The translations under genes and the position numbers were made by a program. From SAR324 cluster bacterium (lineage in GTDB: Bacteria > SAR324 > NAC60-12), in NCBI GenBank assembly GCA_022448705.1, contig JAKUUF010000020.1, positions 1 to 17,741 on the forward strand: DNA of 17,741 nt, written 5' to 3'. Positions 7,230 through 14,499 of this stretch are shown piece by piece. Every line of letters begins with the position of its first letter. Position 1 is the stretch's first letter. The notes under the pieces were generated by a model, which worked only from the letters and a program-made list of their open reading frames with translations, searched no databases and had not been told where the DNA came from.

Positions 7230-8456
7230 ATGAGTTTCCTGAGATCATCAGGTCTCAATGCCGTTATTGTAATAGTTCTATCTTTGAGCTGGATAATTCC
7301 TGCAGGTGCCTCGGGAGTTTTTGTTCTTAAAAACATTGAGGTTAATTCCAATGATGAATCAAAACATGTCCGCCTGGAGTTTGATGGTGAATTTTCTGGT
7401 GAGCCATTAATAAACTTCGAATCAGGTTCTATAAGTTTTCGCTTTGATTCAGTTCGTACTTCCCCAACATTACCATCACTGATTGATACAAAATCCCATT
7501 CAATCATTAAAGCGGTTCGAGCAATTCAAGTTCCAGAAACCGATATTGTTCATTTGGATATTTTACTCAAGTCCTCCGGATATAAAACAGAATTCCCCGT
7601 CATAACACGCAGTGGAAATAACATCTACCTGGGTTTGAATGGTAACTTAGCCTCCATGCCTCCACTTTCAAGTACAGAAACACTGACTAGAGAAGCAGAG
7701 GAACGTGTGAATAATGACCAGTCTTTATCTTCAAATTTTTCTGCTAATTCAAATGATGATGCTCTCTTGAAAAATGCAGGTGACTACCTGCCTATAGCAA
7801 ATGAAGATTGGACAGTAACTATGCTGACTCTTGTTTTGTCACTGCTGTTTGTACTGTTGCTGATTTATTTGATTGCATATCTGTATAACCGTTTTTTCAG
7901 TGGAAGGTTCCCTTCTATTCAGGGTGCCATTCGGATAAAACAGGTATCGAGTTTCCATGTTGGGCCAAAGCAGAAAGTTATAATTTTAGACATGAACAAC
8001 AGGAAGTTTGCTTGCGGTGTCACACCATCATCTATCAATTTGATTGCTGAATTAGAGGATGAAACTGATCAGTCGTTTTTGCATGTAATCAATACAGATG
8101 GAAAAAATGATGAAATAAAAATTGATCAAGCACGTGCCAATTTTTTAAAAACTCGTGAATCTGATCCTCAAAAAGTTAACTCTGAGGCTGTGAAACAGTC
8201 AAAAGAGGATGAAAATCATGAAATTGAATTTAAAGATTTAGACCAGGCAAATGACATTTTCCTTAAACCAAATTCTGAACAAGTAAATGATATTGATCAT
8301 TCAAAAGACAAAAATAAAATGCATTCAACTCCAGTCAGACATCCTTTTGAAAAGAAAAGTGAAAAATTCGAAAATTTGTCATATGGCAGTCAAACAGTTC
8401 AGGACTTTGCTAAAAAGCTTTCTGAAAGACTGAAATTTTTAAAGCCTATTAAATAA
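7230..8456 (+). CDS. fliO: FliO-type flagellar export protein with large secreted N-terminal (AMIN-like) domain
   Basis: FliO helps assemble the FliP-FliQ-FliR export gate. The order fliN-fliO-fliP-fliQ and the domain following the helix identify it: a membrane helix at about 196-220, then a cytoplasmic FliO domain at about 220-290 (IRIKQVSSFHVGPKQKVIIL, RKFACGVTPSSINLIAEL). The product is 408 residues, far longer than E. coli FliO (about 120). It starts with a signal peptide (cleavage near AGA, residue 27). A beta-rich segment at about 30-140 resembles AMIN domains (VRLEFDGEF, IKAVRAIQVPETDIVHLDILL, YLGLNGN). A polar linker follows, and the cytoplasmic end carries a charged tail of more than 100 residues. 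GAGGGG at 7216-7221 supports the ATG. The AMIN assignment is by eye and would need a profile search. Confidence 0.85.
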   Translation: MSFLRSSGLNAVIVIVLSLSWIIPAGASGVFVLKNIEVNSNDESKHVRLEFDGEFSGEPLINFESGSISFRFDSVRTSPTLPSLIDTKSHSIIKAVRAIQVPETDIVHLDILLKSSGYKTEFPVITRSGNNIYLGLNGNLASMPPLSSTETLTREAEERVNNDQSLSSNFSANSNDDALLKNAGDYLPIANEDWTVTMLTLVLSLLFVLLLIYLIAYLYNRFFSGRFPSIQGAIRIKQVSSFHVGPKQKVIILDMNNRKFACGVTPSSINLIAELEDETDQSFLHVINTDGKNDEIKIDQARANFLKTRESDPQKVNSEAVKQSKEDENHEIEFKDLDQANDIFLKPNSEQVNDIDHSKDKNKMHSTPVRHPFEKKSEKFENLSYGSQTVQDFAKKLSERLKFLKPIK

Positions 8457-8527
8457 GTTTTTCGGAATTAGTGAAAATGTACTCGAAATGAATCAAAGAA
8501 ATATTAGGATATAGAATTAACCAAAAC

Positions 8528-9307
8528 ATGAGTATTTTTAGTAATTTGAAGTACATAAAATTCTTTACTGCGATTTTTCTTTTGCTGGCATTTTTTTGTC
8601 TAAAAATGCCTGTTTATGCACAATCACCAATACCGGGTATAAATATTTCTGTTGATACAGCAACTACTCCTCAGCAGGTCTCGACCACACTACAGATCGT
8701 CTTTTTACTGACGATTCTAACTTTGGCTCCTGCCATTCTTATAATGACAACTTCATTTACTCGCTTTGTAATTGTTCTGTCGTTTTTAAGGCAGGCGATC
8801 GGTACTCCTCAGGCCCCGTCAAATCAAATTGTGATAGGGATTGCACTTTTTCTTTCGCTGTTTGTGATGATGCCCGTGTGGGAGGAGGTAAATGATATGG
8901 CGCTTGGACCTTATTTGGATGAAACTATAACACAGCAGGAATTTATGGACCGCGCGGCTCAGCCCATAAAAAAATTCATGGGTAATTTTACAAGGGAAAA
9001 AGATCTGGCAATGTTTGTTCGAATTGCAAAACTGGAACGGCCAAAGAACCTGGAAGATATTCCAATCTGGGTGATGATTCCTGCATTCGTTATCAGTGAA
9101 CTGAAAGCTGCATTTCAAATTGGATTCTTGCTGTATGTTCCATTTCTTGTAATTGACATGGTAGTTGCTTCAATCCTGATGGCAATGGGTATGATGATGA
9201 TGCCTCCAGTAATGATTTCATTGCCATTCAAGCTGATGCTGTTTGTTCTCGTCGACGGATGGCATTTGATTCTGGGATCAATGATAAAAAGTTTCGTGGC
9301 CTTATAG
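8528..9307 (+). CDS. fliP: Flagellar biosynthetic protein FliP
   Basis: FliP is the main component of the membrane export gate of the flagellar type III secretion system. The 259-residue product starts with a signal peptide (likely cleavage after A31, MPVYA), as in characterised FliP. Next come the first helices with the family motif TSFTRFVIVLSFLRQAIGTPQAPSNQ, a polar middle segment, and the C-terminal helices FVISELKAAFQIGFLLYVPF and DMVVASILMAMGMMMMPP. It ends in LPFKLMLFVLVDGWHLI. Length and motifs are complete. No clear ribosome site precedes ATG 8528. The gap from fliO is 71 bases and that to fliQ 30 bases. Confidence 0.97.
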   Translation: MSIFSNLKYIKFFTAIFLLLAFFCLKMPVYAQSPIPGINISVDTATTPQQVSTTLQIVFLLTILTLAPAILIMTTSFTRFVIVLSFLRQAIGTPQAPSNQIVIGIALFLSLFVMMPVWEEVNDMALGPYLDETITQQEFMDRAAQPIKKFMGNFTREKDLAMFVRIAKLERPKNLEDIPIWVMIPAFVISELKAAFQIGFLLYVPFLVIDMVVASILMAMGMMMMPPVMISLPFKLMLFVLVDGWHLILGSMIKSFVAL

Positions 9308-9337
9308 CCATCCTTAACCTTAACAAAATTATTAACT

Positions 9338-9610
9338 ATGACAGAAGCTTTAGTAGTCTCAATTATGATAGAAGCAATGCGTATGGCCTCTCTTCTAGCA
9401 GCTCCAATGCTGATTGGGGCATTAGTAGTAGGTTTAATTGTTTCCATCTTCCAGGCAGTCACACAGATCCAGGAGCAGACATTGGCAATTATTCCTAAAA
9501 TGGGAGCCATGATTGCTGTTTTAGCAATTCTGTTTCCATGGCTTCTCTCTCATGCTACCACTTATATGGCCGGCATTTTCAACAATCTTCCCAGGTATAT
9601 CAGCTTTTAG
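9338..9610 (+). CDS. fliQ: Flagellar biosynthetic protein FliQ
   Basis: Small two-helix membrane protein that packs around FliP and FliR in the export gate. The 90-residue length is standard. The motifs MASLLAAPMLIGALVVGLIVSIFQAVTQIQEQTL and the second helix (MIAVLAILFPWLL) are characteristic. There is no obvious ribosome site, so translation may be coupled to fliP. In most genomes fliR and flhB follow directly; here the cluster ends with fliQ and lon lies downstream, so fliR must be elsewhere if flagella are functional. Confidence 0.96.
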   Translation: MTEALVVSIMIEAMRMASLLAAPMLIGALVVGLIVSIFQAVTQIQEQTLAIIPKMGAMIAVLAILFPWLLSHATTYMAGIFNNLPRYISF

Positions 9611-9617
9611 CAGATAC

Positions 9618-9634
9618 TGTGAATCCTCTTCACA
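9618..9634 (+). repeat. Hairpin directly after fliQ
   Basis: TGTGAA (9618-9623) and TTCACA (9629-9634) form a perfect 6-bp stem with a 5-base loop, eight bases after the fliQ stop. Only three T follow, so it may be a weak terminator or an mRNA 3'-end stabilising hairpin. Confidence 0.3.
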
Positions 9635-9680
9635 TTTACGGGCTGAAAATTTATTAATTATATAATTGCAGTTAATTTCT

Positions 9681-9696
9681 GACTGGACGGTCAGTC
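9681..9696. promoter_or_regulatory. Inverted repeat upstream of lon
   Basis: GACTG (9681-9685) and CAGTC (9692-9696) with a 6-base spacer form an operator-like palindrome about 130 bases before lon. It could bind a repressor dimer, but no regulator is known for it. Confidence 0.25.
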
Positions 9697-9740
9697 GGTG
9701 ATTGTGGATAATATTACCCAGGTATCTGTAAGCTGCTCCT

Positions 9741-9765
9741 TTGCAATTCAAACTGATAATTGCAA
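9741..9765. promoter_or_regulatory. Perfect 8-9-8 inverted repeat upstream of lon
   Basis: TTGCAATT (9741-9748) and AATTGCAA (9758-9765) are perfect arms separated by nine bases, ending 56 bases before the lon start. The arm and spacer geometry recalls the CIRCE element of heat-shock genes, but the sequence is different. It is a candidate operator or 5'-leader hairpin for lon. Confidence 0.35.
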
Positions 9766-9821
9766 TGAATTAGAGTTGTTATTTTCAATTACTTATAGCA
9801 ATAGGTTTCTGTAATTTTTTT

Positions 9822-12320
9822 ATGTCTCAACCAACAGATCAAGATTTTGAAAAAGATGAAGAAAATCGGGAAGATATTATAGAAGTTACTGAAAAAATTG
9901 GTGAGGCAATTCCGGAAGATAAATCTCTTGTCGTCAGTGAAGATGTTTTTCCAGAATCTCTCATAATTGTCCCGCTTTATGATCGTCCTCTATTTCCCAA
10001 AATGCTTTTGCCGGTAATTATTTCTGATGAAAAGCTGGAAAAGGTTTTACTGGAAGAATTGAAAGAATCGCTGCGATATGTAGGTTTAGTTTACAGTTTT
10101 GAACAAGATAAAAATAGTCCTGCCGAGGGTGCAACCAGCCCGAAAAATTTAGCACAGATAGGTGCTGTTGGAAGGATTGTGCAGGCTTCAAAACATGGCA
10201 ATGACCCGATGCACATAATAGTGCAGGTTATGGAGCGATTCGAAATAAAAGAAATAGACGCAGATGATCCCGTACTTAAGGCAAAAGTAGAATATTTACA
10301 GGATACAGGAGGGCAAAAGACCGAATATGAATTGAAAGCTTTTTCTGTTTCCATAATAAATTTGATTAAGGAGCTGGTGCAGCTGAATCCACTGTTTAAG
10401 GAAGAACTTGGACTTTTGATGGGTCGAATAAACCTAAAAGATCCTGCTACACTGGCAGATTTTGCTGCATCGATGACTACTGCTTCAGGCAAGGAATTGC
10501 AGGAGATCCTGGAAACAAGGAACATAAAAACGCGTATTGAAAAAGCATTAAACCTGCTGCGTCATGAACTTGAAGTAGCAAAACTTCAGTTTAAAATTTC
10601 TCAACGTGTTGAAGACAGGATGTCTCAGCAGCAAAGAGAATTTTTCCTCAGAGAACAACTTAAGGAAATAAAAAAAGAACTTGGTATCACGAAAGAAGGT
10701 TCCGAGAGTGAAACTGAAAAATATGAAGCACGTATAAAAAAACTGAATCTTACTGAAGAAGCAAAAGAACGCATCAATGAGGAGATGGAGAAACTGCGCT
10801 TAATTGAACCTGCTTCTCCAGAATATAATGTCACTCGTACATATCTTGACTGGCTGACAATTTTACCGTGGGGAATTTACAGCAAAGATTATTTTAACAT
10901 TCAGCGTGCTGCAAGAATTCTTAACCGGGATCACTATGGGTTGAATGATGTCAAAGACAGGATTTTGGAACTGATCTCCGTGGGCATAATCAACGGAGAT
11001 CTTGCAGGTTCAATTGTTTTACTCGTTGGCCCTCCAGGTACTGGAAAAACGTCGGTTGGTCAGTCAATAGCGAAGGCTTTGGGGCGTAAATTTTATCGTT
11101 TTTCGCTTGGCGGAATGCGTGATGAGGCTGAAATAAAAGGGCATCGACGTACATATATTGGTGCACTTCCAGGCAAGTTTATCAACGCGATAAAAACCAG
11201 TAAAACTGCAAACCCCGTAATAATGCTTGATGAAATTGACAAAATTGGTGCAAGTTTTCAGGGGGACCCTGCTTCTGCTCTGCTGGAAGTACTGGACCCG
11301 GAACAGAATAAGGATTTTCTTGATCACTACCTGGATGTGCGTTTTGATCTTTCAAAAGTACTTTTTATCTGCACTGCAAACCAGACTGAAACAATTCCTC
11401 CAGCATTACTCGACCGTATGGAAGTTATCAGGCTCTCAGGGTATATAATTGAAGAGAAACTTGAAATTGCAAGAAAACATCTGTTACCAAAGCAACTGAA
11501 AACACATGGACTCAAAAAATCCCAGTTTTCACTACCTAAAGTTGTTTTGCGTGAAATTATTGACGGATATGCCAGAGAGGCTGGTGTAAGAGGACTGGAA
11601 AACAATCTGAAAAAACTGCTGAGAAAATCAGCAAGGAAAATTGTTGAAGAAGAGTCAGATTGTGTAAAGATCAGTAAACATGACCTTCCCGAAATGCTTG
11701 GACGTAAAACATTTGCAGAAGAAACCCGTTATAAAAAACCAAAGATCGGAGTTATCACAGGCCTGGCATACACCAGTGTCGGCGGTGCTACTTTATTCAT
11801 TGAAGCATCATGTGTTGAGGCAAAGAATCCTGGTTTTAAACAGACCGGGCAATTGGGAGATGTCATGGTTGAATCTACTGAAATTGCATACACCTACATT
11901 CGATCAATCGGGAGCAAAGACAAAAAAATACAAAAATTTTTTACAGAAAATTTTGTACATCTTCATGTTCCTGCAGGTGCAACCCCCAAGGATGGTCCTT
12001 CTGCTGGGATTACAATGGCTTGTGCCCTTTATTCTCTAGTGACACAGGAGCCTGTTATAGCCAATCTTGCAATGACCGGAGAGCTGACACTAACTGGACT
12101 TGTTATGCCTGTGGGAGGTATTAAAGAAAAAACTATTGCAGCCAGAAGAGCAGGGATTACTCAGCTGATTTTTCCAGCAGAAAATCAAAAGGATTTTGAT
12201 GACTTGGACGAAAGCATCAAAGGGGGAATCAAACCTTATTTTGTCAAAAATTTTTCAGAAGTTCTTCCTGTCGGCTTCCCTGATCTTTCAGTCAGAAAGA
12301 AAAAGATCCCGTCAAAATAG
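9822..12320 (+). CDS. lon: ATP-dependent Lon protease
   Basis: Cytoplasmic AAA+ serine protease that degrades misfolded and regulatory proteins. The 832-residue product carries an acidic N-terminal extension of about 45 residues, then the LON substrate-binding domain (from IVPLYDRPLFPKMLLPV). The helical segment follows, with REFFLREQLKEIKKELG. The AAA+ module has Walker A GPPGTGKT (403-410) and Walker B with D470 and E471. The C-terminal protease domain has catalytic S727 in KDGPSAG and K770 in GGIKEK. The serine-lysine spacing of 43 residues equals that of E. coli Lon (S679, K722). The start ATG at 9822 follows a T-run with no Shine-Dalgarno sequence. The 211-base leader contains two inverted repeats. 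udk follows closely and may be co-transcribed. Confidence 0.97.
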   Translation: MSQPTDQDFEKDEENREDIIEVTEKIGEAIPEDKSLVVSEDVFPESLIIVPLYDRPLFPKMLLPVIISDEKLEKVLLEELKESLRYVGLVYSFEQDKNSPAEGATSPKNLAQIGAVGRIVQASKHGNDPMHIIVQVMERFEIKEIDADDPVLKAKVEYLQDTGGQKTEYELKAFSVSIINLIKELVQLNPLFKEELGLLMGRINLKDPATLADFAASMTTASGKELQEILETRNIKTRIEKALNLLRHELEVAKLQFKISQRVEDRMSQQQREFFLREQLKEIKKELGITKEGSESETEKYEARIKKLNLTEEAKERINEEMEKLRLIEPASPEYNVTRTYLDWLTILPWGIYSKDYFNIQRAARILNRDHYGLNDVKDRILELISVGIINGDLAGSIVLLVGPPGTGKTSVGQSIAKALGRKFYRFSLGGMRDEAEIKGHRRTYIGALPGKFINAIKTSKTANPVIMLDEIDKIGASFQGDPASALLEVLDPEQNKDFLDHYLDVRFDLSKVLFICTANQTETIPPALLDRMEVIRLSGYIIEEKLEIARKHLLPKQLKTHGLKKSQFSLPKVVLREIIDGYAREAGVRGLENNLKKLLRKSARKIVEEESDCVKISKHDLPEMLGRKTFAEETRYKKPKIGVITGLAYTSVGGATLFIEASCVEAKNPGFKQTGQLGDVMVESTEIAYTYIRSIGSKDKKIQKFFTENFVHLHVPAGATPKDGPSAGITMACALYSLVTQEPVIANLAMTGELTLTGLVMPVGGIKEKTIAARRAGITQLIFPAENQKDFDDLDESIKGGIKPYFVKNFSEVLPVGFPDLSVRKKKIPSK

Positions 12321-12357
12321 CACACCTTCAAACATCATTGCTGTTGGGTTTATAGCA

Positions 12358-13002
12358 TTGGTTAAATCTAGATCAAAATCGATTGTTGTAGGTGTAGCCG
12401 GAGGTACAGGTGCCGGTAAATCAACGATTGTGAAAGAGATTTTAAAACAGTTAGGTACGGAAAAAGTTTCTGTTATCCAACACGATTCCTATTACAAAAA
12501 TCGCCCTGAATTATCATTTGAGGAACGAACCAAAATCAATTTTGATCATCCTGATTCTTTGGAGACAAACCTGCTGGTAGAGCACCTCAATCTTCTGATT
12601 TCAGGAAAAAATGTGGAAATCCCAGTATTTCATCATTTTACTAAATATTTAAGGGATTCGAGTACGAAGAAAGTAGAATCACGACCTATCCTGATTGTGG
12701 AAGGCATTCTGGTATTAAATGATAAAGAACTCCGGGATTTAATGAATTTGAAAGTATTTATAGATGTACCCCCGGACTTGAGGTTCATCAGGCGGTTAAA
12801 ACGAGAATTATCTGAACACGGACGGTCTGTTGAATCCGTAACTAAGCAATACCTTGCAACTATACGTACAATGCATGAGGAGTATGTTGAGCCCAGCAAA
12901 ATTTACGCAGATGTATTTATTCCGGAGGGTTGGAGCAATAGGCAGGCCGTTAATCTGTTGGTCTCACATTTACAAACTCTTCAAGAGAAACATTTTTCAT
13001 AA
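12358..13002 (+). CDS. udk: Uridine kinase
   Basis: Cytoplasmic kinase that phosphorylates uridine and cytidine in pyrimidine salvage. From TTG 12358 the product is 214 residues, almost exactly the family length (E. coli 213). It carries the P-loop GVAGGTGAGKST at 12-23 and the motifs QHDSYYKN, NFDHPDSLET, FHHFTKYLR and ILIVEGILVL. FIDVPPDLRFIRRLKRELSEHGRS and EEYVEPSKIYADVFIPEG complete the family signature. The reading frame stays open back to an ATG at 12196 inside lon, but that would add 54 residues unrelated to the family and overlap lon heavily. TTG is therefore preferred, although its ribosome site is weak. It ends 11 bases from the end of the convergent ankyrin gene. Confidence 0.92.
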   Translation: MVKSRSKSIVVGVAGGTGAGKSTIVKEILKQLGTEKVSVIQHDSYYKNRPELSFEERTKINFDHPDSLETNLLVEHLNLLISGKNVEIPVFHHFTKYLRDSSTKKVESRPILIVEGILVLNDKELRDLMNLKVFIDVPPDLRFIRRLKRELSEHGRSVESVTKQYLATIRTMHEEYVEPSKIYADVFIPEGWSNRQAVNLLVSHLQTLQEKHFS

Positions 13003-13005
13003 TTT

Positions 13006-13030
13006 AGAATTATTTATTCAAATTCTTTTT
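13006..13030 (+). terminator. AT-rich hairpin with T-run at the end of udk
   Basis: AGAATT (13006-13011) and AATTCT (13021-13026) enclose a 9-base loop and are followed by TTTT (13027-13030). It is positioned as an intrinsic terminator for udk, but the stem is AT-rich and it overlaps the end of the convergent gene. Confidence 0.3.
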
Positions 13031-14387
13031 CCAGTAAACGAATTACATCCTTATGCTGGAAATTTTTGGCGTAATCCAAAGCAGTTTTCTTGTCAAAATC
13101 AACAATAGAACTGTCCCCCCCTTTTTTCAACAGCAATCCGACTGTCGCAATATTACCGCTGCGTGAAGCAAACATTAAAGCAGTCTGTCCAGTGTTATTC
13201 TGCATATTAACTCTTGCTCCACGCCTCAGTAGTTCCCACATAGCCTGTATGTTCCCCTTCTCTGCAGTCCACATTAGTGCTGTCCAGCCTTCATGAGTAC
13301 GAGAATTAAGGTTTGCTCTGTATTCAAGAAACAATTTCAACATCTGTACATTCCCATGGAAAGCTGACCACATTACAGGTGTGAAATTTCCTTTATCCGG
13401 GTCAGCTCCTTTTTCCAGCAATATTTTTACAATCTCAGTATTGTTCATTGAAGAGGCCCAAACCAAAGGTGTATCTTCAAGATTATCTGAGATGTTTACA
13501 TTTGCACCAAAGTCAGCAAGCATTTCAACCATTTGAGGATTTTGCTGTTTTACCGCGTGCATTAAGGGAGTGTAGCCATTTTGATCTTTTAATTCCAAAT
13601 TAGTATCGGCATCAAGTAATCTCTGAACTTCAGTGATGTTCCCCTTAATTACTTCATAGATTAAAGAATTCCCGGATGCTGCCTGTTTTTGTTTCTCTGT
13701 AATTTCTTTTTTAGTTGCAGACGAAGCTTTTTCGGAAGCAATAAATTCTTTTACTCCTGTGCCTGTGTCATTTTCAGGCTGAAGCATAAACATTAAAGCA
13801 ATAGTTAAACAAATTAAGGCAGCAAAGAGAATCCAACTAAAAACAAGCCAGTTAGAGTATTTAGCTGAAAAATCATTTTGCCCTAAATCATCAGTATTCG
13901 TTTGATCTTCCTCAAAACCATTATTAAGGCCGTTTTCATCATTTCTTTGTTCTGAAACTGAGTCATCATTTTTCCTCTTATTAAACACCCAGTTATTATC
14001 AGATGAAAAGAATGGTTTTGAAAATCTTGAAAAATATTTTGGCTTGATAGTAAAAGGGTTTTGTACTTGTTTCTGTTCTTCTGAAAATTGAGGTCTTCCT
14101 TCTGAAATTGTAAGCAGTATTCCGGGATCAAGCTGTGAACTTCCGGAAAAAGTGATAGGGATATTTTTCAGCCTCACATGTCTGACAATTAATCCCAACA
14201 GCTCCTGTGTCTCTTGGCTTATGACTTGCAGATTGTTCAAATCGAGACTAACCTTCTGCGAATTATTTAAAGCAGCATTTTTCTCAAGAGCATGCAATGC
14301 CGGCTTTACATCAACATGCCTCAACTCATCAACTACTTTCAAAGTCACTATTTGATTTTTTTCAGTGATTACAATTCGATTCAGCAT
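13014..14387 (-). CDS. One-pass membrane protein: STAS-like N-terminus, ankyrin-repeat C-terminus
   Basis: Function not recognised; 457 residues. Residues 1-100 resemble a STAS fold (KVSLDLNNLQVISQETQELL, then HVRLKNIPITFSG). The usual phosphorylated DSSG-type loop is not conserved, and the assignment is tentative. Residues 101-178 are a polar, low-complexity linker. One helix at about 180-202 (WLVFSWILFAALICLTIALMF) has basic residues before it and acidic ones after it, so the N-terminus is predicted cytoplasmic and the C-terminus periplasmic. Residues 240-457 hold six to seven ankyrin repeats with clear GYTPLMHAV, TPLVWA, GWTALMWTA and GQTALMFA consensus starts. A protein-binding scaffold role is inferred. 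It is transcribed divergently from the operon beginning at 14500, and 112 bases separate the start codons. No ribosome site was seen. Confidence 0.85.
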   Translation of the reverse strand: MLNRIVITEKNQIVTLKVVDELRHVDVKPALHALEKNAALNNSQKVSLDLNNLQVISQETQELLGLIVRHVRLKNIPITFSGSSQLDPGILLTISEGRPQFSEEQKQVQNPFTIKPKYFSRFSKPFFSSDNNWVFNKRKNDDSVSEQRNDENGLNNGFEEDQTNTDDLGQNDFSAKYSNWLVFSWILFAALICLTIALMFMLQPENDTGTGVKEFIASEKASSATKKEITEKQKQAASGNSLIYEVIKGNITEVQRLLDADTNLELKDQNGYTPLMHAVKQQNPQMVEMLADFGANVNISDNLEDTPLVWASSMNNTEIVKILLEKGADPDKGNFTPVMWSAFHGNVQMLKLFLEYRANLNSRTHEGWTALMWTAEKGNIQAMWELLRRGARVNMQNNTGQTALMFASRSGNIATVGLLLKKGGDSSIVDFDKKTALDYAKNFQHKDVIRLLEKEFE

Positions 14388-14403
14388 TGAATTATGTCAA
14401 TAA

Positions 14404-14419
14404 TGGCAGGAAGGTTGCA
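14404..14419 (+). promoter_or_regulatory. Sigma-54 (RpoN) type promoter
   Basis: TGGCAGG (14404-14410) and TTGCA (14415-14419) match the -24/-12 consensus TGGCACG-N4-TTGCW at all but one fixed position. The invariant GG (14405-14406) and GC (14417-14418) are exactly 10 bases apart. Transcription would start near 14430 and read into the gene at 14500. Sigma-54 often drives flagellar and envelope genes, so this supports a regulated operon downstream. Confidence 0.65.
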
Positions 14420-14447
14420 GAAATATTAGAAAGCCTCATTATTTATT

Positions 14448-14462
14448 TTCTCCCTAGGAGAA
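14448..14462. repeat. Palindrome between promoter and start of the envelope operon
   Basis: TTCTCC (14448-14453) and GGAGAA (14457-14462) form a perfect inverted repeat with a 3-base centre. It lies within the predicted leader, downstream of the sigma-54 start, and could be an operator or a leader hairpin. Confidence 0.35.
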
Positions 14463-14485
14463 TCAGCAAAAAACACACCAATTTT

Positions 14486-14499
14486 TTGATATTTATCAA
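14486..14499. promoter_or_regulatory. FNR/CRP-family type binding site
   Basis: TTGAT (14486-14490) and ATCAA (14495-14499), separated by four bases, are an exact match to the FNR/Anr/Dnr consensus TTGAT-N4-ATCAA. The arms extend by one more base on each side. The site touches the ATG at 14500, so for that gene it would most likely repress or block. It could instead serve the divergent gene. The regulator itself is not in the window. Confidence 0.4.

Noticed and set aside
9259..9498. Plus-strand ORF spanning the end of fliP and start of fliQ
   Set aside because: It is an alternative frame of two well-supported genes, with no recognisable domain or ribosome site.
8528..9610. Non-flagellar (injectisome) type III secretion genes
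   Set aside because: fliL, fliN and fliO neighbours and the FliP signal peptide fit a flagellar export gate; no injectisome genes are present.
9618..9634. CRP-type binding site after fliQ
   Set aside because: TGTGA and TCACA are separated by seven bases rather than six, and the site lies just after a stop codon; a hairpin is the simpler reading.
12196..12357. Long N-terminal extension of udk overlapping lon
   Set aside because: The extra 54 residues read through the lon reading region in another frame and do not match uridine kinases; TTG 12358 gives the family length.
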